From Iodidimonas muriae (GTDB lineage: Bacteria > Pseudomonadota > Alphaproteobacteria > Sphingomonadales > Rhodothalassiaceae), in NCBI RefSeq assembly GCF_014647255.1, contig NZ_BMOV01000002.1:248001-312000 (forward strand): a DNA stretch of 64,000 nt, given 5' to 3'. Under the pieces are notes generated by a model that was not told where the DNA came from, did not search any database, and was given only the letters and a program-made list of their open reading frames with translations. This document shows positions 51,264 through 61,243 of the stretch, one piece after another. The position numbers were made by a program, and so were the translations under genes. The first letter of the stretch is position 1. Each line of letters begins with the position of its first letter.

Positions 51264-52034
51264 ATGAGCGCCACAACCCATATGCCTTTGTTGTTTTCCT
51301 TGCACGGCGTTGGCCAGATTTATGGCGCGCATCGTGCTTTGGGGCCGCTGGATCTAGAAATTCGGGCAGGCGAGCAGCTGGCGCTGATCGGGCCATCGGG
51401 CTGCGGCAAATCCACGTTGATCCGCTTATTGGCGGGGCTTGTCACCCCCAGTGAAGGAACGATCCGCTTTCACGGCAAGGCGCTTTCTGATCTGGATATG
51501 GGGCCCTATCGCCAGAATTTGGGATATGTCATTCAAAATGGCGGTCTGTTCCCGCATCTGACCGCTGCCCGGAATGTAACGCTGATGGCCCGGCAATTGG
51601 GCTGGTCAAAGGCGCGCATCCAAGATCGTCTCGTTGAATTGGCAAGGCTGGTTCATCTGGGGGAGGATCGTCTGGCGCAATATCCCGCAGATTTATCGGG
51701 TGGCCAGCGCCAGCGGGTCAGCCTGATGCGGGCTTTGATGCTGGAACCGGAAGTTTTGCTGCTGGACGAGCCATTGGGGGCGCTTGACCCGATGATTCGC
51801 TATCAATTGCAGACGGATCTGCGCGATATTTTCCAAACGCTGGGTCTGACGGTGATTTTGGTCACCCATGATCTGGCAGAGGCCGCCTTTTTATCAAAAC
51901 GCATTGTTTTATTGCGTGAGGGGCAGTTGGTTCAGGATGGCGGTTTCAAGGATTTGGTCGATCACCCTGCCGATCCCTTTGTCAGTGCGTTTGTAAAAGC
52001 GCAAAGGGGCGTGCTGGCCGGGGGGGCCTTGTGA
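51264..52034 (+). CDS. ABC transporter ATPase, osmoprotectant (OpuC/ProV) type
   Basis: A 256-residue nucleotide-binding subunit. It has Walker A GPSGCGKST at residues 43-51, the Q-loop VIQNGGLFPHLT, the signature LSGGQRQRVSLMRALM, Walker B LLLDEPLGALD and the H-loop VTHD. The Q-loop and the neighbouring gene identify it as the quaternary-amine class that takes up glycine betaine, choline or related compounds. It lacks the C-terminal CBS domains seen in some OpuA and OpuC subunits, so control by ionic strength through CBS is not expected. It overlaps the next gene by four bases. Confidence 0.92.
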   Translation: MSATTHMPLLFSLHGVGQIYGAHRALGPLDLEIRAGEQLALIGPSGCGKSTLIRLLAGLVTPSEGTIRFHGKALSDLDMGPYRQNLGYVIQNGGLFPHLTAARNVTLMARQLGWSKARIQDRLVELARLVHLGEDRLAQYPADLSGGQRQRVSLMRALMLEPEVLLLDEPLGALDPMIRYQLQTDLRDIFQTLGLTVILVTHDLAEAAFLSKRIVLLREGQLVQDGGFKDLVDHPADPFVSAFVKAQRGVLAGGAL

Positions 52035-53527
52035 TGATGGCCCGTTTGATGATTGCCTGCGCATGGCTTTTTTTGACGGCGGCGGCCGCCCCCCCGAAGA
52101 CAGATGATCGCGCGGTGGTGATTGCGTCCAAAGCCTTCACGGAATCGGTGATTGTGTCCGAACTTGCACGCCTTTCCTTGCGGGAAGCCGGCCAACAGGT
52201 GGTGCACCGGCAGGCTTTGGGGGGCACCCGCATTGTGTTTGGGGCATTGAAGCGCGGCGAAATCGATGCCTACCCCGATTATACGGGCACGCTGCGTTTT
52301 GAAATTTATGCGGCGGCAAAGGCGACAGACCCGGCCGCTTTGGAGCGCTTGTTGGCGCAAAACGGCATCGCCATGACAAACCCCTTGGGGTTTAACAATA
52401 GCTATGGTTTGGCGATGCAGGCGGATGTGGCCAAAGCCAAAAACATCACACGGATTTCCGATCTGGTGGGACGCATGGATTTGCGCTTTGGCCTGTCCAA
52501 TGAATTTCTTGATCGCGGCGACGGTTGGCCTGCCTTGAAAGCCGCTTATGGCTTGGCGCAAAAGGCTGATGGCTTGCAGCACGATCTGTCTTATCGCGGC
52601 CTTGCGGATGGGCGTCTGGAGGTGATCGATGTGTATACCACCGACGCGGAAATCGCTTTTTATGACCTAAAAGTGCTTGAAGATGATCGCGGTTTCTTTC
52701 CCGCCTATGAAGCGGTGTTTTTATACCGGGCGGATCTGGCACAGAGCCATCCGCAAGCGGTGGAGGCCCTTCAGTCTTTGGCGGGGCGGATTTTGGCGCA
52801 GCATATGCGGCAGATGAACAAAAGGGTGAAAATAGACCGCCAACCGGAAACCGCCGTGGCCGCCGATTTTTTGAGCAAGGAAACCGGCCAGACAGTGGTG
52901 GGAGAGGGGAATGCAGGGCTTTTGGGGCGCATTTGGCAGCGCAGTGTGGAGCATATGCGCTTGGTGGCCCTGTCTTTGACCATGGCGCTGGTTTTGGCGG
53001 TGCCTTTGGCCATTGTCGCTTTTCGCAAGCCGCATCTGGGGGGAGCGATATTGGGCTTTGTGGGTATTTTGCAAACGGTGCCCGCCTTGGCCCTATTTGT
53101 GTTCATGATCCCGCTTTTGGGGATCGGCGCCGCCCCCACCATTGCGGCGCTGTTTTTATATTCGCTGTTGCCCATTGTGCGAAACGGCCATGCAGGGCTT
53201 GCGGGTATCCCCGCCGATTTGCAGGAATCGGCGCAGGCCTTGGGCTTGCCGCCGATGGCGCGGCTGTGGCGCATCGAATTGCCTTTGGCGCTGCCCACTT
53301 TGCTTGCAGGCATCAAAACGGCGGCAGTGATCAATGTGGGCGCGGCAACCCTTGGGGCGTTGATCGGCGCGGGCGGTTATGGGCAACCAATTCTTACCGG
53401 CATAAGGCTGGATGATATGGGGCTTATTTTGGAAGGGGCTGTGCCGGCGGCTTTGCTGGCACTTTTGGTCACCGGGCTGTTTGATTTGGTAGAACGCTGG
53501 CTGACACCGCGCGGATTGCGGCTTTAA
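52031..53527 (+). CDS. Fused substrate-binding and permease protein, osmoprotectant-type ABC importer
   Basis: A 498-residue fusion. After a signal sequence (LMIACAWLFLTAAAA), residues of about 27-290 form an OpuAC-type substrate-binding domain (VVIASKAFTESVIVSELARL, DAYPDYTGTLRFEI), and residues from about 310 on form the permease with five or six helices and the EAA-type loop (ADLQESAQALGLPPMARLWRIELP). The order binding domain first and permease second is opposite to that in EgtU. Quaternary-amine or betaine uptake is likely; the binding box residues do not let me name the ligand. With the ATPase it forms a complete two-gene importer. Confidence 0.9.
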   Translation: MMMARLMIACAWLFLTAAAAPPKTDDRAVVIASKAFTESVIVSELARLSLREAGQQVVHRQALGGTRIVFGALKRGEIDAYPDYTGTLRFEIYAAAKATDPAALERLLAQNGIAMTNPLGFNNSYGLAMQADVAKAKNITRISDLVGRMDLRFGLSNEFLDRGDGWPALKAAYGLAQKADGLQHDLSYRGLADGRLEVIDVYTTDAEIAFYDLKVLEDDRGFFPAYEAVFLYRADLAQSHPQAVEALQSLAGRILAQHMRQMNKRVKIDRQPETAVAADFLSKETGQTVVGEGNAGLLGRIWQRSVEHMRLVALSLTMALVLAVPLAIVAFRKPHLGGAILGFVGILQTVPALALFVFMIPLLGIGAAPTIAALFLYSLLPIVRNGHAGLAGIPADLQESAQALGLPPMARLWRIELPLALPTLLAGIKTAAVINVGAATLGALIGAGGYGQPILTGIRLDDMGLILEGAVPAALLALLVTGLFDLVERWLTPRGLRL

Positions 53528-53578
53528 GATCGCACTTTACCATATTGGATTGTCGCCATTTTTTGCCATTCATCTCGA

Positions 53579-54367
53579 TCAGATCGCTGTGGTGGCTCCA
53601 TCCACATGCAGATTGGTGCCATTGATATAGGCGGCTTCTAAACTCAATAAAAACAGCACGGCAGCGGCCACATCATGGGGCTTTCCGGGGCCGGCGGGTG
53701 GAAATCCCCCGGCATATTTGCTGGTATCCGATCCGATATCGCGCAAGGCTCTGGCTAGCATCGGTGTGTCCACAGGCCCCGGCGACACCGCATTGATGCG
53801 CAGGCCGAAGGTGGCATAATCCCGCGCTGCCGATTGGGTGAGCCCGACCACCGCGTGCTTGCTGGCTCCATAAGCGGCAATCCACGGGGCGCCGCGGGTT
53901 CCCAAAATCGAAGCGATATTGACGATGGCGCGATTCCTGTCTGGATCTCCATTTTCCAGCATGGCCGGGATTTCATGGCGCATTGCGTAAAAAATACCAT
54001 CGGCATTGGTGGCCATCACATTGCGCCAATGATCGGGGTCGATATCGGCCAAGCGCTGCGGCGGGTGGCTGATGCCGGCGCAATTTACCGCCATATCAAG
54101 GCCGCCAAGGCTTTGAAGGCAGCTGGCAACAAGCTGGCGCATCTGGTCATCCGCCCGCACATCGGCAGCCACAAACCGGGCTTTGTGGCCTTGGGCGCAG
54201 AGGGTGTGCTCCAACTGCTCACCGCATCCATCGGGCAATCCGCAAAACATCACCTGCGCCCCTTCGGCCGCAAGGGCGCGGACCACATCGGCACCAATGC
54301 CCGAACTGCCGCCGGTCACTAAAACGGATGTGTCTTGAAATCGCTGCGGGCGTGCTGTGTTGGTCAT
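53579..54367 (-). CDS. Short-chain dehydrogenase/reductase
   Basis: A 262-residue classical SDR enzyme with the cofactor motif TGGSSGIG, NCAG, the catalytic serine in IASILGT, and the tyrosine-lysine pair in YGASK. The ending NGTNLHVDGATTAI is typical of the FabG-like group. The substrate is unknown. The ATG at 54367 has AAGGA upstream. It is divergent from the aidB-like gene by 179 bp. Confidence 0.9.
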   Translation of the reverse strand: MTNTARPQRFQDTSVLVTGGSSGIGADVVRALAAEGAQVMFCGLPDGCGEQLEHTLCAQGHKARFVAADVRADDQMRQLVASCLQSLGGLDMAVNCAGISHPPQRLADIDPDHWRNVMATNADGIFYAMRHEIPAMLENGDPDRNRAIVNIASILGTRGAPWIAAYGASKHAVVGLTQSAARDYATFGLRINAVSPGPVDTPMLARALRDIGSDTSKYAGGFPPAGPGKPHDVAAAVLFLLSLEAAYINGTNLHVDGATTAI

Positions 54368-54546
54368 GGGGTCCTTGCCTGTCGCCGATTTGCGCCCTTT
54401 CGGGGTGAAGAGAAGGGCCGTGCATAACGCTGCCATCTTCGGCAGGCAAGGCACAGATCATCGTGCTTTATCGCTTCTGTGCTCTTTTTTCGTATAGTGG
54501 GCGTTGTATGCTGTAAGGCCGTTCTTGATCCGTGTGAGACTGTCCC

Positions 54547-56199
54547 ATGCCCCATTATCGTCCGATGACCGATCTCGCCACCCATGATGTGACCAATCAG
54601 CCGCCGCCGCTGGTTGATTATAATCTGTTTTCAACAGACAAGGCTCTGGTGGATGCAGTACGGCGGGAGGGCAATGAAGAGGCGGTGCAAAAAGCCTCTG
54701 CCTATGGGGCCGTTTTGGGGACACCTGAGATTTTGCAAGCCGGTGACGATGCCAATCGTTATCCGCCGGAATTCATGCCCTTTGATCGCTATGGTCAGCG
54801 AATCGATGAGGTGCGCTTTCATCCCAGCTATCATCAATTGATGGCCCTTGGCATGGCCCATGGTCAGCAAAGTGTGGCCTGGACAACCCCGTCGGCGGGT
54901 CATGTGACCCATGCGGTGCTGGAGTTTTTATTGCATCAGGTGGATGCCGGTGTGTGCTGCCCCCTGAGCATGACCTATGCCGTTGTGCCTGCCTTGCGCC
55001 ACAATCCGCAATTGGCCGCTTTGTGGGAACCGAAATTATTATCCGGCCACTATGATCCGGCTTTTGTGCCGGTGGAGCGCAAAACCGGCGCCACCATGGG
55101 TATGGCCATGACGGAAAAGCAAGGTGGCTCTGATGTGCGGGCCAATAGCACCAGAGCCGAGCTCATTGATGGCAAGGATGGGTGCTATGAACTGGTGGGC
55201 CATAAATGGTTCTGTTCCGCCCCCATGTCTGATGCGTTTTTGACGCTGGCTTATGCGCCAAAGGGGCTGACCTGCTTTTTTGTGCCGCGTTGGACCCCCG
55301 ATGGAGCGCGCAACCGCCTATTCATTCAACGCCTGAAAGACAAGCTGGGCAACAAGGCCAATGCGTCGGCGGAAATCGAATATCAGGGGGCTTGGGCGCA
55401 ACGGGTGGGCGAAGAGGGGCAGGGTATCCGCACCATTATCGAGATGGTGCATCATACAAGGCTCGATACCACAGTGGGGGCGGCGTCTTTGATGCGCCGT
55501 GCTTTGGTTGAAGCGCTGCATCATGCAACGCACCGTCGGGTGTTTCAAAAGTCGCTGATCCACCAGCCTTTGATGCAGAATGTGCTGGCCGATCTGGCCA
55601 TCGAATCGCAGGCCGCCACCTTGTTGGCCATGCGTCTTGCCCGTGCTTTTGACGAAAGTGCAAGTGATCCAGACGCCGGAGCCTTCGCCCGTTTGGCGGT
55701 GGCGGTGGGGAAATACTGGCTTAATAAGCGGGTGTCGCCGCTGATTTTTGAAGCCATGGAAGTGCATGGCGGTGTGGGCTATGTGGAAGAAACGCCCATG
55801 CCGCGTTTGTATCGGGAAGCGCCGTTGAATTCCATTTGGGAAGGGTCGGGCAATGTGATTGCCTTGGATGCGCTGCGAACCGCTGTGAAGACGCCCGATT
55901 CGCTGGCAGTTCTGATGGATGAACTGGGCCGCGCGCGGGGCGGTGACAAGCGCTTTGATGCGGCTTTGGATCGGTTGGGGAACCGTTTGGCCAAGGGCAT
56001 GCCCGAAGAATCCCAAGCCCGGCGTTTGGTGGAAGATATGGCGGTGCTCTTGGAAGGGTCTTTGATGGTGCAATTCGCACCATCGGCGGCTGCTGACGGG
56101 TTTTGTGCCAGCCGTTTGGGCGGTGATTGGGGCCAGAGCTTTGGCACTTTACCGGGTGGTCTTGATATGGCGGCGATTATCGACCATGCCCATGCTTGA
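54547..56199 (+). CDS. aidB: AidB-type acyl-CoA dehydrogenase homologue
   Basis: A 550-residue flavoprotein closely resembling E. coli AidB (541 residues), a member of the acyl-CoA dehydrogenase family induced in the adaptive response to alkylation and thought to protect DNA. Shared segments include NQPPPLVDYNLFSTD, DEVRFHPSYH, GMAMTEKQGGSDV, LKDKLGNKANAS, VFQKSLIHQPLMQNVL, EAMEVHGGVGY and APLNSIWEGSGN. The C-terminal DNA-binding region of AidB has a counterpart in length but the residues are too divergent to judge. No ada gene lies beside it; a one-domain ogt gene is 48 kb away in this window. The start is followed directly by a family-like N-terminus. Confidence 0.92.
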   Translation: MPHYRPMTDLATHDVTNQPPPLVDYNLFSTDKALVDAVRREGNEEAVQKASAYGAVLGTPEILQAGDDANRYPPEFMPFDRYGQRIDEVRFHPSYHQLMALGMAHGQQSVAWTTPSAGHVTHAVLEFLLHQVDAGVCCPLSMTYAVVPALRHNPQLAALWEPKLLSGHYDPAFVPVERKTGATMGMAMTEKQGGSDVRANSTRAELIDGKDGCYELVGHKWFCSAPMSDAFLTLAYAPKGLTCFFVPRWTPDGARNRLFIQRLKDKLGNKANASAEIEYQGAWAQRVGEEGQGIRTIIEMVHHTRLDTTVGAASLMRRALVEALHHATHRRVFQKSLIHQPLMQNVLADLAIESQAATLLAMRLARAFDESASDPDAGAFARLAVAVGKYWLNKRVSPLIFEAMEVHGGVGYVEETPMPRLYREAPLNSIWEGSGNVIALDALRTAVKTPDSLAVLMDELGRARGGDKRFDAALDRLGNRLAKGMPEESQARRLVEDMAVLLEGSLMVQFAPSAAADGFCASRLGGDWGQSFGTLPGGLDMAAIIDHAHA

Positions 56200-56248
56200 A
56201 GAAAAAGCGCTATCGCGTGACCATGCGACAGAGATTTGAGGCAACAAG

Positions 56249-56704
56249 ATGGATGTGAGTATTGTCGCGGTGGGCAAAGCGGGACGACGGCCAGAAGCCG
56301 CGCTGGCACAGGGCTATCTGGATCGTTTGTCCTTTCCTGCGCGCATTATCGAAGTGGAAGAGCGTCGCCCTTTAAGCGGCGGGGAACGTAAAAAACGCGA
56401 GGGGGAAAAGGTGCTGGCTGCCTTGCCGGCCAATGCGTTTGTAATTGTTCTGGATGAACATGGAAAACAACCGACCAGCATGGCATTGTCGCAAAAATTG
56501 CAAGACTGGTTTGGCTTTGGCCGTCCATTGGCCTTTGTGATCGGCGGTGCCGATGGACATGGGGCGGCGGTTTTGGCTCGTGCCGATGCCACGCTGTCCT
56601 TGTCAAATCTGACATGGCCCCACATGCTTGTGCGGGTGATGCTGGCGGAACAGATCTACCGCGCGATGTCCATATTTGTGGGGCATCCTTATCATCGGGA
56701 ATGA
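56249..56704 (+). CDS. rlmH: 23S rRNA pseudouridine-1915 N3-methyltransferase RlmH
   Basis: RlmH methylates pseudouridine 1915 in 23S rRNA. The 151-residue SPOUT protein has VIVLDEHGKQPTS, the cofactor loop FVIGGADGHG, and the terminal RAMSIFVGHPYHRE, all conserved. Size and motifs agree with the family. It is followed by the envC-like gene 28 bp later on the same strand. Confidence 0.96.
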   Translation: MDVSIVAVGKAGRRPEAALAQGYLDRLSFPARIIEVEERRPLSGGERKKREGEKVLAALPANAFVIVLDEHGKQPTSMALSQKLQDWFGFGRPLAFVIGGADGHGAAVLARADATLSLSNLTWPHMLVRVMLAEQIYRAMSIFVGHPYHRE

Positions 56705-56732
56705 CCGCACTATGCGCCTTCAAGGGACTGAT

Positions 56733-58025
56733 ATGACCATGGCAAAGGCGACCGGACCCATTTTTTGGCTGCGTCTTTTGGGGCTATGGTTTTTGGGGGT
56801 GTGGTTTTTGGCGGCGGCCTCGGTGCAGGCGCAGGTTGCGGACCCCGATAGAGCCCGCGACCAGTTGCAAGCCATCGAGCAAGAACTGGCGGATCGGGCG
56901 CAGCATCAACGGGATCTGGCCGAACAAGCGCAAAAGGCAGGCCGCGAAACCGAAGCGCTTACCCGGCGGATCATGGCCGCCACCGCCGATGTGCAGGGCC
57001 TGGAAGAACGGGTGACGGCGCTTCTTATGAAGATCGAGAGTTTGGGCGACATATTGGTCGAACAGGAACAAAATCTGGACCGGCGACGCGGTCAGATGGC
57101 CCATACATTGGCGGCCCTGCAACGTCTGTCGCGCCGGCCCACGGATTTGGCTTTATTGCGTCCCGGAGAGGCGGACGACACCATCAAAAGCGCTATTTTG
57201 CTGCGTGAACTGGCTCCGCAGCTTGAACGTCAGGCGCGGGAAATCGGTGAGCAGGTGGCGCGAATTCTGGCCTTGCGGGAAGATTTGATTGCCGAGCGCG
57301 AGGCGCTTGAGCAAGAGCATCAGGCTTTGGATGACAGCCGTCGGGAGCTGGAGGTTTTACGCCAAAGCCGGGAGGCAGACCGGAAGCGCTTTTTGCATGA
57401 AGCCGATGAAGAATCCCGTGTCGTTCAAAGTCTGGCCAAAAAGGCGCGGACTTTGGAAGATTTGCTTTTCGCCATTGAAGCCGAACAGGAAAAACGCCGG
57501 GTTGCGGCGGCCGAGGCGGCCAAACGCCTTGATCAGGCCCCGAAGCGCACCGAGTCTGCGCCACCATTCGCCAAACCGCTCAGCACCGCTCGGGGCAGCC
57601 TGCCGCTTCCGGCGCGCGGGCGGCTTTTGCGGGCATTCGGCGCGTTGAATGGTGGCCTACATGAAAAGGGAATCACCATAGAAACCCTTGCAGATGCGCA
57701 GGTGGTGGCCCCATATGATGGACGGGTTGTGTATTCTGGGCCGTTCCGTGGCTATGGCAAGCTCTTGATCATTGCCCATGGCGAAGAGTACCATACATTG
57801 CTGGCCGGCATGGATCGTGTTTATGCGTCTGTGGGTCAGTGGGTGCTGGCGGGGGAACCTGTCGGGGCAATGGCGGGAGATACTGAAGCGGCTCAGATCG
57901 CTGCGATCTCATCGGAGCACGCGCCAAAGCGTCACGCACCAGAGCTCTATGTGGAATTGCGCAAGGGGGGTGAACCTGTGGATCCCTTGCCGTGGTTGGC
58001 GGCGGGATTAGGAAAGGTAAGTTGA
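56733..58025 (+). CDS. Murein hydrolase activator EnvC-like protein
   Basis: A 430-residue periplasmic protein: signal sequence (LGLWFLGVWFLAAASVQAQ), long coiled coils (ELADRAQHQRDLAEQAQKAG to about residue 290), then a C-terminal LytM/M23 domain. The domain is degenerate: the zinc-binding H-x3-D place reads HEKGITIET and the closing HLH place reads ELYVEL, so it should not cut peptidoglycan itself but activate amidases, as EnvC does. The ATG at 56733 has AAGGGA five bases upstream. The order envC-ctpA-DUF610-rppH is common in alphaproteobacteria. Confidence 0.9.
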   Translation: MTMAKATGPIFWLRLLGLWFLGVWFLAAASVQAQVADPDRARDQLQAIEQELADRAQHQRDLAEQAQKAGRETEALTRRIMAATADVQGLEERVTALLMKIESLGDILVEQEQNLDRRRGQMAHTLAALQRLSRRPTDLALLRPGEADDTIKSAILLRELAPQLERQAREIGEQVARILALREDLIAEREALEQEHQALDDSRRELEVLRQSREADRKRFLHEADEESRVVQSLAKKARTLEDLLFAIEAEQEKRRVAAAEAAKRLDQAPKRTESAPPFAKPLSTARGSLPLPARGRLLRAFGALNGGLHEKGITIETLADAQVVAPYDGRVVYSGPFRGYGKLLIIAHGEEYHTLLAGMDRVYASVGQWVLAGEPVGAMAGDTEAAQIAAISSEHAPKRHAPELYVELRKGGEPVDPLPWLAAGLGKVS

Positions 58026-58027
58026 GA

Positions 58028-59455
58028 ATGCGAGGATATCTTTTAGGCGCGGGCGTGGCGGTTATGGCCTTTGTGGGCAGCGCTACATCATATGCTGAAG
58101 GCAATAATGCTGAAACGTACCGGCAGCTCAATCTTCTGATGGAAGTATTCGAGCGGGTGCGGGCTGAATATGTGGAAGAAGTGGAGGACAAAGAGGTTCT
58201 CGAAGCGGCCATCAATGGCATGTTGGCCTCGCTTGATCCGCATTCCAGCTATATGGGCCCCGATAGTTTCCGTGCCATGCAGGTGCAAACACGTGGGGAA
58301 TATGGCGGGCTGGGGCTGGAAGTGACTCAGGAAAACGGCGTTGTCAAAGTGGTTTCCCCCATCGATGACACACCGGCCTCGCGGGCGGGCCTCAAAAGCG
58401 GCGATTATATCACCCAGATTGATGGCAAGCCGGTTCTGGGCCTGACCCTCAATGATGCTGTCGAGATGATGCGCGGCCCTGTGGGAGCCCCTTTGACCAT
58501 CACGGTGGTGCGCCCTATGGAAGGCGAAGATGACGAGATTTTCGATGTGGATCTGGTGCGCGACAATATCACCGTTGCCGCCGTATCGCATCGCATAGAG
58601 CGCGATAATGTCGGTTATGTGCGGGTCCGCACGTTCAATGACCAGACCACGCGCGGCGTTAAGGAAGCGGTACGCGATATCGAAGAACAGCTTGGCGAGT
58701 CCATGGTTGGTCTTGTTCTGGATCTGCGCAGCAATCCCGGCGGGCTTCTTGATCAGGCCATTGCCGTTTCCGATGCGTTTTTGGAAAAAGGCGAGGTGGT
58801 GTCTACCCGAGGTCGCCATGCCCGCGATACCAAGCGCTGGCATGCAACGCCGGGTGATTTGATCAATGGCAAGCCGGTGGTGGTTCTGGTGGATGCCGGA
58901 TCGGCCTCGGCTTCGGAAATTGTGGCTGGTGCGTTGCAAGATCATCGCCGTGCCACCATTCTGGGCGATGATACCTTTGGCAAGGGAACGGTGCAGACCA
59001 TCATTCCTTTGGGGGCTGAAAGTGCCCTGCGCCTGACCACGGCCCGTTATTATACCCCGTCTGGCCGGTCTATTCAGGAACGTGGCATCGAGCCGGATAT
59101 CGAAGTGCATCAGCCGCGCGTTTTGCCCAATGGGCGGGTGTTGAAGCCGCGTCGGGAAAAAGATCTGATTGGTCATTTGCGTAATGAGCAGCTGGTTGAC
59201 GAGGCGGAAAGCGATGTGAAGAAGGATGAAATCGCTGCCGTTATCGATCCGGATGCTGATGCTGCCAAGGATCAGGCCGCACCGGAACCACAACAGGATG
59301 CAAAGGCCACAGCCGACGCTGCGGACAGTGCCGATGCAGAAGCGGAGACGGAAGAAGACCCCGGTGATTACCAGCTTAATTATGCGCTGGATCTGTTGCA
59401 GGGCATCCGCACGGTTGAAACCCAGCAACAAGCTGCAGCGGATATCGAAAATTAA
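58028..59455 (+). CDS. S41-family C-terminal processing protease (CtpA-like)
   Basis: A 475-residue exported protease. It has a signal sequence (MRGYLLGAGVAVMAFVGSA), the substrate-binding helical region LLMEVFERVRAEYVEEV, a PDZ domain (GGLGLEVTQENGVVKVVSP), and the catalytic S41 core with the serine in DAGSASASEIVAGAL and lysine in DDTFGKGTVQT. The C-terminal tail is acidic and alanine-rich and likely flexible. Such enzymes process periplasmic or envelope proteins. It starts two bases after the envC-like stop. Confidence 0.94.
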   Translation: MRGYLLGAGVAVMAFVGSATSYAEGNNAETYRQLNLLMEVFERVRAEYVEEVEDKEVLEAAINGMLASLDPHSSYMGPDSFRAMQVQTRGEYGGLGLEVTQENGVVKVVSPIDDTPASRAGLKSGDYITQIDGKPVLGLTLNDAVEMMRGPVGAPLTITVVRPMEGEDDEIFDVDLVRDNITVAAVSHRIERDNVGYVRVRTFNDQTTRGVKEAVRDIEEQLGESMVGLVLDLRSNPGGLLDQAIAVSDAFLEKGEVVSTRGRHARDTKRWHATPGDLINGKPVVVLVDAGSASASEIVAGALQDHRRATILGDDTFGKGTVQTIIPLGAESALRLTTARYYTPSGRSIQERGIEPDIEVHQPRVLPNGRVLKPRREKDLIGHLRNEQLVDEAESDVKKDEIAAVIDPDADAAKDQAAPEPQQDAKATADAADSADAEAETEEDPGDYQLNYALDLLQGIRTVETQQQAAADIEN

Positions 59456-59466
59456 GTGGCGGGGCC

Positions 59467-60675
59467 GTGGGGTTTCAAAAGCTGTTCATGACTGGATTGA
59501 TGAAGAGGCTCGGCGGTGCCGGGCCTCTTCTTGTGCTGTGGCTGACAACGCTTTTAGGGTTGGCCGGGCTGGGTATTTGGCTACATTTCAGCTATCAGCC
59601 GTTAAAGGCTGAGGGGCCGGACCATCATATGGTGGAGGATCGCCCCGCTGTTGCCCAAGCCGAAACGGGGCAGGATAAAGCGCCATCCCAAACCGATATG
59701 GCAGATGCCCCGCAAACCGCTGTTTCAGCTGATCCCTCTCCGGCGCAAACACAGCAATCTGCAAATAAGGCCTCGTCATTCCAGCCTTCCTTGGCTGAAA
59801 AGGGCGGCGTGGCCTTTTCCGATATGGCCCCGAATCCGGCGGCGCCGGTGATTTCCCTAGGACCGGTGCCAGATCCGGCCTTGGTGGAAACCACCGAAGA
59901 CGGCACCTTGCCAGTGGTGGGGGCCGATGGTCGCAAGCCATGGCAAGCCTATGCGCGGCCCTATTTGCCCAAAGCCAATGAGCCGGTCATTGCGTTGGTG
60001 ATCGAAGGCATTGGTTTGTCACAAGCCGCCACCGCGCGCGCCATCAATGATCTTCCCGCCGATATCACCCTTGCGATTTCGCCTTATGGCCGCAATCCGC
60101 AGGCCAGCGTTGCGGCGGCAAGGGAGGCGGGCCATGAAGTGTTGCTGATGGTGCCGATGGAACCGATGGCCTATCCGCGTAATGATCCCGGTCCCGATAG
60201 TTTGCTGGTGTCTTTGCAGCCTGCGGAAAATCTGGCGCGTTTGCATCGGGTGATGAGCCGGATGCAAGGCTATGCGGGGCTGACCAATCATATGGGATCG
60301 CGCTTTACGGCCAGCCGTGATGCCTTGGAACCGGTGTTGAAGGATATTGCCCGCCGCGGCTTGATGATTGTGGATTCACGCTCTTCGGCGCGGTCGGTGG
60401 TGGGCGCCGTTTCGCAAGAGCTGGGCTTGGCTTATGCGGTGAATGATCGCTATATCGACAATCAGGCATCCGAGGCCGAAATTGACCGCTATCTGGCAGA
60501 TCTGGAATTGATTGCCAGGCAACGGGGTGTCGCTGTGGGATTCGGGCGGCCTTATCCCATCACGGTGGCGCGCATCCGCCATTGGGCTGATGGCCTGGCT
60601 TTACGCGGCATTGCCCTGGCCCCTGTCAGCCTTGTGGCGGCAAGACAATCCGCTCCGGATTCTGCCGCACCCTGA
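59467..60675 (+). CDS. Divergent polysaccharide deacetylase (DUF610, YibQ-like)
   Basis: A 402-residue protein with one N-terminal membrane helix ([20 protein letters not shown]), a disordered proline- and glutamine-rich linker up to about residue 130, and a C-terminal domain of the divergent polysaccharide deacetylase family: [32 protein letters not shown] and [12 protein letters not shown]. In the family the metal site is only partly kept, so deacetylase activity is unproven. The GTG at 59467 is the best start, with GGGG close upstream; an ATG at 59488 is possible. It is part of the envC-ctpA group. Confidence 0.88.
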   Translation: MGFQKLFMTGLMKRLGGAGPLLVLWLTTLLGLAGLGIWLHFSYQPLKAEGPDHHMVEDRPAVAQAETGQDKAPSQTDMADAPQTAVSADPSPAQTQQSANKASSFQPSLAEKGGVAFSDMAPNPAAPVISLGPVPDPALVETTEDGTLPVVGADGRKPWQAYARPYLPKANEPVIALVIEGIGLSQAATARAINDLPADITLAISPYGRNPQASVAAAREAGHEVLLMVPMEPMAYPRNDPGPDSLLVSLQPAENLARLHRVMSRMQGYAGLTNHMGSRFTASRDALEPVLKDIARRGLMIVDSRSSARSVVGAVSQELGLAYAVNDRYIDNQASEAEIDRYLADLELIARQRGVAVGFGRPYPITVARIRHWADGLALRGIALAPVSLVAARQSAPDSAAP

Positions 60676-60698
60676 ATTGGATTGTGAGATTGGGCCCC

Positions 60699-61169
60699 AT
60701 GACAGACAAAATCGACCTCCCTTATCGTCCATGCGTGGGCCTGATGATGCTGAATGCACAAGGATTGGTGTTTACCGGTCGCCGCATCGATACGGAAGCC
60801 AAGGCATGGCAAATGCCCCAAGGGGGCATTGATCCCGGCGAAGATCCGCAAAGTGCCGCCCTGCGTGAACTGAAAGAAGAAACCGGCACAAATAATGTCC
60901 ATATTCTGGCGCAGACGTCCAAACCGGTGCTTTATGATCTGCCGCCAGAGCTTTTGGGCAAGGTATGGGGCGGGCGCTATCGCGGCCAGAGCATGATCTG
61001 GTTTGCCTTGCGGTTCCTGGGTCAGGATGCCGAGATCGACATCACCGGACCACATCAGGAATTCAGCACATGGCGGTGGTCACCGCCTGCCGAACTGCCC
61101 GATCATATCGTGCCCTTCAAGCGGCCGGTTTATGAAAAGGTGCTCCGGGAATTTTCCCATTTGCTGTGA
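60699..61169 (+). CDS. rppH: RNA pyrophosphohydrolase RppH
   Basis: RppH removes pyrophosphate from the 5' end of mRNA and so starts its decay. The 156-residue protein has [10 protein letters not shown] at the start and a full Nudix box, [20 protein letters not shown] followed by TGT. Adenosine tetraphosphate hydrolase activity is also known for this family. The ATG at 60699 is preferred to a GTG 15 bases earlier. It ends the envC-ctpA-DUF610 group. Confidence 0.95.
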   Translation: MTDKIDLPYRPCVGLMMLNAQGLVFTGRRIDTEAKAWQMPQGGIDPGEDPQSAALRELKEETGTNNVHILAQTSKPVLYDLPPELLGKVWGGRYRGQSMIWFALRFLGQDAEIDITGPHQEFSTWRWSPPAELPDHIVPFKRPVYEKVLREFSHLL

Positions 61170-61243
61170 TGGTCAACAACTCGTGATGATGCTTGGCTGA
61201 TTTGGCAGGCTGTGCGCTTTTTTACTTGGGCTATACTGAAGCC

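Noticed and set aside
51169-51396. Upstream extension of the sterol-desaturase-type protein
   Set aside because: It would overlap the divergent ABC ATPase start and adds 76 residues with no conserved features.
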